Position numbers and translations under genes: made by a program. A stretch of 64,000 bases of DNA. Source: Toxotes chatareus (taxonomy: Eukaryota > Chordata > Actinopteri > Toxotidae). Under the pieces are notes generated by a model. That model worked only from the letters and a program-made list of their open reading frames with translations. It did no database searches and had not been told where the DNA came from. Positions within the stretch are counted from its first letter, which is position 1; each line of letters begins with the position of its first letter. Shown piece by piece: positions 22,691-32,217 of this stretch. The stretch is taken from assembly GCA_016801885.1 (NCBI GenBank), contig JAFBJY010000393.1, forward strand, positions 1 to 64,000, given 5' to 3'.

Positions 22691-23520
22691 AGTGTTGACA
22701 CCTAACACTCAAAATGTGTTTTATTTACAGTTTTAGAATTAAACTTTATTATTATATTTAGTTTTATGGGAAAATGACCACCAAACACCATCCTGTTAAT
22801 TGGTTGTTTTTTTTTTTGCTTTTATTTGTGCAAATACATTTAAAAATTCGACACAAGACACTTTGAATTAATTGCTGTCTTATAAATTTAACAGCACACA
22901 GGCAGCAAATAATGCCAATGAAAAACATTAGTGAAGTTGTACAAAACATTGTAAACAACACATTAATGCATAATGAAATGTCTGCAAATGTATAAACAAC
23001 TGACACATTTCTCTGTGGTGCATTGTGTAACTTGAGGTAGACTACTACTCACTTTACAGTTCAAGTATAAAACAGTAAGAGAACTCATTAAATTCAGATT
23101 AGAAATCATTTTATGCAACCTGCTTGACAAATTCCTCTAAATTTTCAGTTGTATAAAGAACTACAGTATTTGGTTCACCACTCCCCAAAAGCTTGGCTAT
23201 AACTGAAGCACACATGTCTTTGTTGTGAGTAGATCCTGAAGGACCTGCTTCAGTATTTTGGAAATGAGATGAAGTATTTCATCAGTTACAGACTGAGAAT
23301 TGTTTTACTGTCTCTGTGTCGTTGTTGAAATGGATCTGGTTAGACACACTTGTGTTATCAGTCGAGCTGTGTATCTTAATGAGATGTCTCCACAATAACT
23401 AGAGAGACTTCTACCTGGATACATGGCATGAATTCATTTGAGGTGCCTGAAGAAAAGCAACACTGAACCAAAGGATGAATTACAGAGGAAACATCTCAAC
23501 ATTTTGGCTAAATAAGCTAC
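22691..23520. other. Non-coding flank of the C-terminal exons
   Basis: AT-rich DNA between the GAGTT/AACTC array and the stop codon. It may be 3' UTR of the minus-strand gene; no clear AATAAA on that strand was singled out. Confidence 0.35.
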
Positions 23521-24060
23521 TTATGGTTTGTTTAACAGCTTTGCTCTGAGCTCTTTTACTCTGGGAGATTCTTCAGTTGTATCAATATCAATATTGTACA
23601 GAGCTGTCTGTAAAAATGTGTACAGGCTGGAGAGAGCGTCATCATACTTCACACCGAAAACAAAATGTGACTTGAACAGCTCATCAAAAGCACCAAAGGA
23701 TGTACATGACTGAAATGACAGAAGCTTTTTGTCCAAGACAATATAAAAGGTGAAAATCTGGGTCTTTGAAGTTCCTGTGGCAAGAAGATATGGCTGATGG
23801 GTTCCTTCAGTGATCAGGAGATGATCCTCAAGGCTTTGGGATGACTGAAACAAGAGAAATATGTTTACAAAAATGTGTTTATAAAACTCAGCAACATCTA
23901 CAGTATTTGAAAGTTTTGACAAACCTTCTGAAATTTTACCAGATGATCCGTTGCCTCTCCGACGCTGATCTTTGTGGGACGCTTTCTTCCAGCTGGTTGT
24001 GGAGTGAGAAGATGAAGCAGCACCAGAAGAGAAGCCATGTTGTTGTCCCACTCTGGGGAC
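23521..24060 (-). CDS. Last two exons of a teleost multicopy family gene (C-terminus)
   Basis: The last exon is 23844-23521 (107 codons plus TAA). It is preceded by a clean acceptor, TTCTCTTGTTTCAG, and reads SSQSLEDHLLITEGTHQPY, FDELFKSHFVFGVKYDDAL, LYTFLQTALYNIDID and ESPRVKELRAKLLNKP. The previous exon ends at 23925 with AAG then GTTTGT and reads AGRKRPTKISVGEATDHLVK before the junction. Phase 0 joins the two exactly (VKFQK-SSQSL). From memory this two-part C-terminus occurs in many uncharacterised teleost proteins, the same ones that start with a PB1/ubiquitin-like domain, so this may be the other half of the gene begun at 15571, but in opposite orientation. Upstream exons are not visible. 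Function is unknown. Confidence 0.6.
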   Translation of the reverse strand, partial: VPRVGQQHGFSSGAASSSHSTTSWKKASHKDQRRRGNGSSGKISEGLSKLSNTVDVAEFYKHIFVNIFLLFQSSQSLEDHLLITEGTHQPYLLATGTSKTQIFTFYIVLDKKLLSFQSCTSFGAFDELFKSHFVFGVKYDDALSSLYTFLQTALYNIDIDTTEESPRVKELRAKLLNKP

Positions 24061-24142
24061 AGAGTGAAAAGTACTTTTACACTCATTATATATATTAAGT
24101 AGTGTGTTTATGATATTGCTCTGTGCATTGTTCTAATGGTTT

Positions 24143-24181
24143 TATGATGATCAGCCAATCAGAGATTGGCTGATCATCATA
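24143..24181. other. Perfect 18-bp inverted repeat (hairpin) with CCAAT motifs
   Basis: The left arm TATGATGATCAGCCAATC (24143-24160), 3-nt loop AGA and right arm 24164-24181 are perfectly complementary. Each arm carries CCAAT/ATTGG. It lies about 85 bp upstream of the minus-strand exon at 24060. Confidence 0.85.
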
Positions 24182-24735
24182 TGTTCTGGATGATGTGGGA
24201 CGTCCTTTTAGCTCCACTCTACTCTGGGATGAAGCGGTGCTTTTGGATTTCAGTTGCACAGTCTTCATGCACCACTCAAGAAAGGGTTAGGACCTTTGTT
24301 GCTTTGAATATCATAGAAGTGTTCCTGAAAGAAAAAAAAGCTGTCTCAAGAACAAATACTGTATGTTGCTTATTTGCAAACATGGGAGTTAAACTTACAT
24401 ATCACTTTTGGAGTATGGGCCTTTCAAAGATGGGGAAAGTGAAACAATCCCGAGGGCATGGAACTCTTTTGTTGCTTAACTGCAGCTCTACTGCAAGTGA
24501 GAAAAAAATCTCTTACCATTTTTTAAAATATTTTTTATATACATATTTTTTTCCTTCTTTTCCATGCATGTGAGCGACAATAATATTAACCAGTAACCGT
24601 GTGGTGGAATATTTCAAACTTCCAGTCTGTTCATACTCTTTAATCACAGTCATCCCTGCTGGTTTTGAAGTAAGAATTTGCTCCACATTCTCAAAAAGAA
24701 AACATTATAAACGTATTTACAACTACACTTAGTGT
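24182..24735. other. No gene recognised
   Basis: AT-rich; the 135-codon plus-strand frame at 24166-24573 has no recognisable content. Confidence 0.4.
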
Positions 24736-24911
24736 ACTTAGTTACTTGAGTTTATATTTTTTTCAGTATAGTTCTGTTAGGTTGACCTCTTTTATGGATC
24801 CAAGTTTGTTATACTTTGGTTAAAACATTTCTTTGCATCTTTTTGGGTAAATAAAACCCTTTTGAAGAAATTCACCTGTGTTCCTCGTGCTTGCCAGCTT
24901 GGTCCCTTACA
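24736..24911 (+). repeat. Truncated 5' LTR (3' part only)
   Basis: From AGTTACTTGAGTTTATATT to CCCTTACA it matches the last ~176 bp of the 3' LTR. The upstream portion of the LTR is absent. Confidence 0.8.
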
Positions 24912-24930
24912 TTTGGTGGCAGCGGTGGGA
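24912..24930 (+). other. Primer-binding-site region
   Basis: TTTGGTGGCAGCGGTGGGA follows the LTR end directly. The TGG-led, GC-rich sequence in this position fits a tRNA 3' end complement; the tRNA was not identified. Confidence 0.6.
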
Positions 24931-24994
24931 TCAGCCAGTTGAGGACACAGGCATTTTTTTTCTTTCTTTGTCTTCCCCTCCATTTTGTGAAGGC

Positions 24995-26200
24995 ATGCAC
25001 CGGGGAGGAAGAGTTGCAAGAGGAGGTCGGGCAGACCTTAGGAAAACGCACACAGGGATTGAGGATGAGGTTGAGAGTGAAGAAGAGATGGAAAGGGGAG
25101 CTTTAAAGGAAGCATCAGACACTGGGGGTGAACAGACTTTAAGAGACCTCACGGGCACCATTCAGGCCTTCATGGGGAAACAGGAGGCCCGGGAGATGGA
25201 ACAAAAGGAGGAGGTTACACGGCAGGAGCAACGGTTTGAAGCACTTCAACATCAGTTCAGACTTTTGCAGCAGGAGGTACAGGCTCGTACAACTCCAGTG
25301 CCAGAGCTCACTTCAACAGTGTCACACCCTTTGGAGACTCCTGATTCAGGTAACGATTACCAGCAGGCCCAAGCTGCAGGCTCATCGGAGCCCAACTACT
25401 CTGCCAATAGTCCATCAAGCCAGGTTTGATTATCTCACGAACCCAGACTAGAAAAATTAACAGAAAAGGATGATGTTGAACACTTTCTCATTGCATTTGA
25501 AAGGATTGCAGCAGCATGTCGGTGGCCAAAATCTGACTGGGTTTTCCGACTCATTCCACTCCTGACCGGCAAGGCCAGAGCAGCGTATGTTAATATGGAT
25601 GTGGATGATTCCCTGGAATATGATGAGGTCAAAGCTGCTATTTTGAGAAAATATGATATTAATCCTGAGACTTACAGGCAGAGGTTCCGCTCTCTAGATG
25701 TCAGACCTGATGAGAGTCCCAAGGAGCTGTATGTGAGGCTGAAAGAGCTGTATGGGAAGTGGATCCAACCGCAAGGTAAAACTGTCCAAGAAATTGGTGA
25801 AATAATCATTATGGAACAGTACTTGAGAATGTTGTCTCCTGAGCTCCAGGTTTGGGTAAAAGAGCATGGTCCAAAGTCAGCGGCTGAAGCTGCCACTCTA
25901 GCTGATGTGTTTGTGGCTGCTCAGAAAAAGAATCAGCCATGGAGTAACCATACCTGGAAGGCAGGGAAGGATAGCCGTAAGCCTGCACCCCCTCAACACC
26001 ACCAGAGGTCATCAGCAGGTGTGGGTAAGCCTCCGGTAAGGGAGAACCAACAGGTGCTATCAAGAGCTTCTAGTCAAACCCCCATTTGTTATCTGTGTGG
26101 ACAGGAAGGCCATATTAAACCAATGTGCCCAAAGAATCCAGCTAAGCTCACTCAAATGTGTTTTGTACCACGACAAAGTGTTGACATTAAGCCTCAGGGT
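24995..26200 (+). pseudogene. Gmr1-like gag with SCAN-like capsid
   Basis: It starts MHRGGRVARGGRADLRK at 24995, followed by an acidic coiled-coil-prone segment (QKEEVTRQEQRFEALQHQ). A frameshift near 25430 leads into the capsid. The capsid reads LEKLTEKDDVEHFLIAFER, GKARAAYVNM, YRQRFRSLDV and IGEIIIMEQYLRMLSPELQV, ending VKEHGPKSAAEAATLADVF. This is the pattern of a SCAN domain, including the EQYL and WVKEHGP-type blocks. The CCHC knuckle CYLCGQEGHIKPMC follows at about 26090. Gag would form the particle; the frameshift splits it in two. Confidence 0.85.
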
Positions 26201-26971
26201 AACCAATCCATGAAAACGACTGATGTAAAGATAAATGGAGAAAACCTCAGAGCCCTGATTGATACAGGCAGTACTCAGACTCTTGTACACAGGAAGTATG
26301 TGCCAGCTAATACCATCTGCACTCTTGAGACGATCCCCATTTGCTGTGTACATGGTGATGAGAAGTCTTATCCCACTGCAGATGTTTATGTGGAAGTGCT
26401 AGGTCAGAGCTATCTGCTAAATGTGGGAGTTGCAGATAACTTGCCTTTCCCAGTGGTTTTGGGGGATGACCTGCCGGTGCTCCTTGATTTGTTGAATCCT
26501 GTGCAAAGCTGTAATGTTGCAGTCACCAGGGCACAAGCTAAGCATGCGGATGCTGATTTCTCAACCTTCAGTGCCTTGCCGTTTTATGGCGTTGAGTTGG
26601 AGACACAGCATCGGAAGCCTCGTAGCCAGAGGAGGCAAGAGAAATTCAGGCACACCGCTGTACAACCCTCAGCTGAGGCAGCTCCGGACATGCCCTTAGG
26701 TTTTCAAATACCTAACAACATAATCCAGTTACAGAAACAAGATCCAACTTTGTCTACTTTCTTACAGAGAGCTAAGGAGAGGGAGCCAGAGACTGAGCTG
26801 GATGGAATGAGGGAGGAGTATTTCCTCCAGAATGGTGTCCTCTACTGTCAGCAGCGCCAGGTTAAGCAATTAGTGGTCCCGCAGGCAGCCCGAGATATAG
26901 TACCAACCTTGGGCCACTCAATTCCCTGGGCTGGCCACCTAGGGAAACATAAGACCACTCCCCTGCATTAA
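26201..26971 (+). pseudogene. Gmr1-like protease and integrase zinc-binding N-terminus
   Basis: It continues the gag frame. The protease active site ALIDTGSTQTLVHRKYV is at about 26250, followed by VVLGDDLPVLLDLL. After a linker, the integrase HHCC domain begins with GVLYCQQRQVKQLVVP and H-x-H positions in LGHSIPWAGHLGKHKTT. The frame stops at 26971 just before the two zinc-binding Cys, which appear in the next frame. Confidence 0.82.
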
Positions 26972-29018
26972 GAACCACTTTTCCTGGACAGGCTTGAGGT
27001 TGGATGTGTGCCCGGTTCTGCAGGAGTTGTCCTCAGTGCCAGAAAACATCCCTTAGAGGCCCCATCAGAGCTCCACTCCAGTCACTCCCCATCATTAGCA
27101 CCCCCTTTGAACGCCTGGGGATGGACATTGTTGGCCCTGTGGAAAAAAGCAAATCAGGAAACCGCTACATGCTAGTCATCACAGATTATGGCACCAAATA
27201 CCCTGAAGTTTTCCCACTGAAATCAGTGAAAGCAAAAGCAGTGGCTTTTTCCCTGGTTCAGTTCTTTTCAAGAGTGGGTTTCCCTCGTGAAATTTTAACA
27301 GACCAAGGCACTAACTTTATGTCTAACCTTCTGAAACAGGTTTACCAGCTTCTGGGCATAAAGGGCATACGCACTACCCCATACCACCCACAGACAGATG
27401 GACTAACAGAGCGTTTCAACCAAACCCTCAAACAAATGCTTCGTAAGTTTGTCAATGAGACTGGATCTGATTGGGATCAATGGCTTCCCTACCTTCTCTT
27501 CGCCTATAGGGAGGTACCCCAAGCTTCCACAGGTTTTTCCCCCTTTGAGCTTCTTTATGGTCATGAGGTGAGGGGCCCCTTGGCCTTACTACGGGAGACC
27601 TGGGAGGGGGATCACAGGAACGAGGAGCCTGTTAATGTCATCTCTTATGTTGTACAGATGAGAGAGAAGCTCCAGAGGATGAGTCAGCTGGCTGAGGCAC
27701 ACATGGCAGGGGCCCAGAAACATCAGAAGGCCTGGTATGACCAGTCAGCCCGGCAGAGAAGTTTTGAACCAGGTCAAAAGTCCTGGTCATGCTGCCAACT
27801 AGTGACAGCAAGCTGTTGGCAAAGTGGCAGGGGGGCCTTTGAGGTCCAGAAGAAGCTTGGGCCCACCACCTATCAGATCTCTGACCCAGGGCACAGGCCC
27901 TCCAGTCGTGTGCTTCATGTCAACCTCCTCAAAGAATGGGTACCAAGGGCTGAGGAAGGAGCAAGGGTGTTGCTGATCCAGGCTGTGAGGGAGGAAGAGG
28001 AGGTGGATGATCAGTATCTACCTGCGCCGCTATCCTCAGACCTGGATTTGGGCCACCTTTCTGAAGACCAGCAGACTCAGGTGAAGACTTTGATTAATTC
28101 ACAAATATTCCAGGATTATCCAGGTCGCACAAATCTGGTGGAGCATGACATTGTTCTGAAACCTGATGCAACTGTGAGGCGTATGAGTTACAGGATACCA
28201 GAGCGCCTCCTAGTGTCACTGAAGAAGGAAGTGGACCTTATGTTGTCCCTGGGAATAATTCAACCTTCTAAAAGTGAATGGTGTAATCCGGTGGTTCTGG
28301 TCCCGAAGAAGAATGGAGAAATCCGTTTCTGTATTGACTTCAGGTACCTGAACTCCATCTCAAAGTTTGATTTGTATCCCACTCCACGGATTGATGACCT
28401 CATTGAGCGCTTAGGGAAAGCAAAATACCTGACCACAATTGACCTTTGCAAAGGCTACTGGCAGGTGCCTCTGACCCAGCGGTCTCAGGAGTTGACAGCT
28501 TTCCGGACTCCCTGGGGGCTCTTCCAGTTCACGGTCCTGCCATTTGGGTTGCATGGGGCCCCTGCAACTTTTCAAAGATTGATGGACCAGGTACTTTGTG
28601 GGCTTTCTGATTTTGCCTGTGCATATCTTGATGATATTGTCATCTACAGTGCCACCTGGGAGGAGCACTTGAGACACCTGAAGGAAGTCCTGGAGTGCCA
28701 ATCAATCCAGCAAAGTGTGCCCTCGCCAGACAAGAAACCGAATACCTGGGCTTTACCATTGGAGGTGGGTTGACAAAGCCACAAGTGCATAAAGTCCATG
28801 CAATTGAATCGTGTCCTCTCCCACAAACTAGGAAACAGCTCAGATCTTTCCTTGGGATGGCAGGCTTTTACCATTGGTTCATTCAGAACTTCTCAGCCAG
28901 AGCTGCTTTGCTGACTGACCGGACCGGCTCAAAATGCCCGAACCACATCCAGTGGACAGCTGAGGCAGTGGCAGCTTTCAAGGATCTCCAAAAATCCTTG
29001 AGTGAGAATCCAGTGTGA
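26972..29018 (+). pseudogene. Gmr1-like integrase core followed by reverse transcriptase
   Basis: A single 589-codon frame (27004-28773) starts with the Cys pair (CRSCPQCQKTS). It then has the integrase DDE core: GMDIVGPV, TDQGTNF and LTERFNQTLK. It runs on into RT with VPKKNGEIRFCIDFRYLN, TTIDLCKGYWQVPL, LPFGLHGAPATFQ and AYLDDIVIYS. A frameshift near 28700 moves to 28695-29018, the RT connection segment (RKQLRSFLGMAGFYHWFI). The frame then ends at ENPV, and the RNase H core that normally follows is missing. The integrase-RT order in one uninterrupted frame is directly visible. Confidence 0.9.
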
Positions 29019-29396
29019 TGGCCACACCTGTGACCACACAACACATGGCAATGTCGGTACCCTCTGCACCTACACAGTAAAACACATGAGATTTGTTTAA
29101 CATAATACACACACTTTATTTATCCTTTTTTGACAGTACAATTGGTTCTATTTGTAGCGCGCACATTTAGTTAACTTTTGTACAGTCAACACTTTTCTTT
29201 GTTTAAATGGTTTATTCTAATTTCGATTTGTTTGAGTTACCAGTGCAGAGAGTGCTGTTGTTGCTGGTGCCACCGGTGTTGCTGAGTGGTGTCCTGTGAG
29301 GCTTGGTCCAAAAGGATCTGCCCCCAGAAGTGCAGCCATTATATGGAGGGAGCGGCCAAATTGGGCTGGACCAAGTGGATGCCACATCATGGGGGG
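29019..29396 (+). other. 3' non-coding part of the Gmr1-like element
   Basis: No reading frame. It links the truncated RT frame to the polypurine tract. Confidence 0.5.
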
Positions 29397-29835
29397 AAAT
29401 TAGGGATTTAGTTTGTATAATTAATTGTTTCTTTAGACTGTTAGTCGTTGATTTAGATTGTTTAGTTAGTAGTTAAAGATATTCTTTACTGACAGGCTGA
29501 TTGTTTAGTTTTGATTTCTGTTGTTAAGTTTGTTGCCGTGTTTGTTGTTTGTAAATCCCCCTTTTTGTTAGGATAATGGCCTGATCAACCATTATATATG
29601 TGTCCTCTGTTGTTCAGTGTGTAGGTCTGTTTGTCTTTGTTTGCCGGTTGGTCTGTTCAGTTACTTGAGTTTATATTTTTTTACAGTATAGTTCTGTTAG
29701 GTTGACCTCTTTTATGGATCCAAATTTGTTATATTTTGGTTAAAACATTTCTTTGCATCTTTTTTGGGTAAATAAAACACCCTTTTTGAAAAAATTCACC
29801 TGTGTTCCTCGTGCTTGCCAGCTTGGTCCCTTACA
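29397..29835 (+). repeat. 3' LTR of the Gmr1-like element
   Basis: It begins just after a purine tract, GGGGGGAAAT, at about 29388-29397. It ends CCCTTACA, like the 5' LTR, and contains AATAAAACACCC before the end. The left boundary is approximate because the 5' LTR lacks the matching part. Confidence 0.6.
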
Positions 29836-29836
29836 T

Positions 29837-31839
29837 AGAGTGACTGCTGTGGGGAAGAAGCTGTTCCGGTGTCTGCTTGTTTTGGTCTGGAGGGCTCTGA
29901 GGCGTCTCCCTGATGGGAGCAGTTCAAACAGTCTGTGTGGGGGTGAAAGGAGTCCATCATGATGTTCCCTGCCCTCTTTCGCGTCCTGGAGGAGTACAAG
30001 TCCTGGATAGAGGCAGGGGACACCAATGATACGCTCAGCAGTCCTCACAGTGCACTGCAGGCTGGTCTTGTCCTGCTTAGTGGCAGCTCCGAACCACACA
30101 GTGATGGAGGTGCACAGGACGGACTCAATGACTGCTGTGTGTAGAACTGCAGCAGCAGATCTTGGGGAGTCCGTGTTTCCTCAAGAGCCGCAGGAAGTAC
30201 ATCCTCTGCTGGGCCTTCTTGAGGATGGAGCTGATGTTCAGCTCCCACTTCAGATCCTGTGAGATGATCGTGCCCAGGAATCTGAAGCTCTCCACAATGG
30301 AGACAGGGCTGTTGAGTACTGTGAGGGGGGGCAGAGCAGGGGGATGTCTCCTAAAGTCCACTATCATCTCCACCGTCTTGAGGGTGTTCAGCTCAAGGTT
30401 GTTCTGACCGCACCAGAGCACCAGCTGATCCACTTGCCGTCGGTATGCAGACTCATCATCATTCTGGATGAGACCAATGACAGTGGTGTCGTCTGCAAAC
30501 TTCAGGAGCTTCACAGAGGGGTCTGTGGAGGTGCAGTCATTTGTGTAGAGGGAGAAGAGAAGTGGAGAGAGGACACATCCCTGGGGGGCGCCGGTGTTGG
30601 TGGTCAGAGTGTCTGAGGTGAACCGCCCCAGCCTCACCTGCTGGCTTCTGTCAGTCAGGAAGCTGTAGATCCACTTACAGAGGGCAGGTGGCACAGTGAG
30701 CTGGGACAGTTTGGAGCAGAGGGTGTGGGGGATAATGGTGTTTAACGCCGAGCTAAAGTCCACAAAGAGGATCCGTGCATAAGTCCCAGGACAATCCAGG
30801 TGCTGCAGGATGTAGTGCAATCCGATGTTAACTGCATCGTCCACTGACCTGTTTGCCCGATAGGCAAACTGCAGGGGGTCCAGCAGGTCACTCGTGAGGG
30901 ACTTCAGGTGGGTCAGCACCAGGCGTTCAAAGGTCTTCATAACTACAGATGTCAGTGCAACGGGTCTGTAGTCATTCAGTCCTGAGATGGAGGATTTCTT
31001 GGGGACTGGGATGATGGTGGAACACTTGAAGCAGGAGGGGACTTCACCCAGCTCCAGGGATCTGTTGAAGAGCTGAGTGAAGATGGGAGCCAGTTGATCT
31101 GCACAGGCCCGCAGACAGGAGGGGGACACTCCGTCTGGGCCCGGAGCTTTCCTGGTTTTCTGCCTCTGGAGCAACCGGGTCACTTCTCCCTCGTTGATCC
31201 GGAGTGATTGTGAGTCAGGGGGGCTAGAGGGGGGAAGGGGTGAGGTGGGTGCTGCAGTGCCAGGATAAGTGTTGGTGGGTGGTGGGGAGGGAGGGCAGGA
31301 AGGGGAGCTGCAGAGAGGTGAGGGACGGGTGTGAAGTGGTCCTTCTCAAATCTGCAGTAGAAGGTGTTGAGTTTGTCAGCCAGGGCTTTGTTAGCTTCAG
31401 CGTTGGGTTGGAAGGTCGAGTCCTGTAGTTGGTGATCTCCTGCAGGCCTCTCCACACTGTTGCTGGATCGTTAGCTGAGAAGTTGTCCCTCAGCTTTTCA
31501 GAGTAGCGCCTCTTGGCCACTCTGATCTCCTTTGTCAGTGTGTTTCTGGCCTGTCTGTACAGGGCTCTGTCTCCACTCCTGTAGGCATCCTCCTTGGCAT
31601 GACGAAGGTGGCTGAGTTTTGGGGTGAACCAGGGTTTATTGTTGTTATATGTGCGAAAAATGATTTGGTTGGCACACATACATCTTCACAAAAACTGATG
31701 TAGGATGTCACAGTGTCTGTCAGTTCGTTGAGGCTAGTAGCTGCAGCTTCAAAAACACACCAGTTGGTGGTGTCAAAACAGTCCTGGAGGTCCTGTTTGG
31801 CCTCACTGGTCCACTTCTTCACTGTCCTAACTACAGGCC
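29837..31839 (-). mobile_element. Rex1-like (CR1-superfamily) LINE, 3' two-thirds
   Basis: Minus-strand frames give the region between endonuclease and RT (31830-31224), RT (31183-30125) and the C-terminal domain (30099-29840). The lower end is cut at FFPTAV by the LTR end of the Gmr1-like element. The upper end is cut by the Mag-type Gypsy element; a 5' piece of what is probably the same LINE lies beyond it at 36364-36534. The endonuclease-coding segment between these two pieces is missing. Rex1 as the family name is from memory of its RT and is less certain than the CR1-superfamily call. Confidence 0.8.
30125..31183 (-). CDS. Rex1-like LINE reverse transcriptase, 352-codon intact frame
   Basis: RT blocks run in order: KAPGPDGVSPSCLRACADQL, IIPVPKK, LNDYRPVALTSVVMKTFERL, QFAYRANRSVDDAV, ILFVDFSSALNTI, GAPQGCVLSPLLFSLYTNDC and the catalytic KFADDTTVIGLI. 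No stop falls within the RT, which makes this one of the best-preserved frames in the window. It copies LINE RNA at a nicked chromosomal target. The frame is not complete: endonuclease is absent, and frameshifts near 31200 and 30110 separate it from its neighbours, so the element cannot move alone. Confidence 0.85.
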   Translation of the reverse strand: MTRLLQRQKTRKAPGPDGVSPSCLRACADQLAPIFTQLFNRSLELGEVPSCFKCSTIIPVPKKSSISGLNDYRPVALTSVVMKTFERLVLTHLKSLTSDLLDPLQFAYRANRSVDDAVNIGLHYILQHLDCPGTYARILFVDFSSALNTIIPHTLCSKLSQLTVPPALCKWIYSFLTDRSQQVRLGRFTSDTLTTNTGAPQGCVLSPLLFSLYTNDCTSTDPSVKLLKFADDTTVIGLIQNDDESAYRRQVDQLVLWCGQNNLELNTLKTVEMIVDFRRHPPALPPLTVLNSPVSIVESFRFLGTIISQDLKWELNISSILKKAQQRMYFLRLLRKHGLPKICCCSSTHSSH

Positions 31840-31995
31840 TGTTATATCCGCAACTCTTATTGATGGGTAAAATCACGAGGCGGTTCTCTGGAACATTATA
31901 CTTCTTTTTATTAAACTCAGGTAACATCCTAACCTGTCCGTAAACTCCGGTGCACTTCCGACATTACGTGATGACGTCATACGTAATACATAACA
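31840..31995 (-). repeat. 3' LTR of the Mag-type element
   Basis: 156 bp. In minus sense it starts TGTTATGTATTACG, contains AATAAAAAGAAG and ends GGATATAACA. It is preceded by the purine tract AAAGAGGGAGGAGA (complement 32009-31996). Confidence 0.82.
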
Positions 31996-32217
31996 TCTCC
32001 TCCCTCTTTACATGAGATGTCCTTAGGACAATAACTATTACTCGCTGTAATACTACAACATTAAGACAGGTACTTAAACATTAATAAACAAAAGGCAGGT
32101 ACATGAACACTCCTTTTTGTTTCTATGTCAAACTTAGAACCATTCATTGTTTACACTCGTAAACCCTGATGTGACTCAAATAAACATTGCTGAACTAATA
32201 TGCTGGTTATTAGCCAA

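Larger units (their letters stand above)
24736..29835 (+). mobile_element. Gmr1-like Ty3/Gypsy retrotransposon (integrase before RT)
   Basis: The end of the 5' LTR (24736-24911) matches the end of the 3' LTR (about 29660-29835). Between them the order is Gag with a SCAN-like capsid, CCHC knuckle, protease, integrase, then RT. Integrase upstream of RT is the copia-like order known for the Gmr1 group of deuterostome Gypsy elements; SCAN domains of host zinc-finger proteins derive from capsids of this group. The 5' LTR is truncated, RNase H is largely deleted near 29015 and several frameshifts exist, so the copy is dead. Confidence 0.88.
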
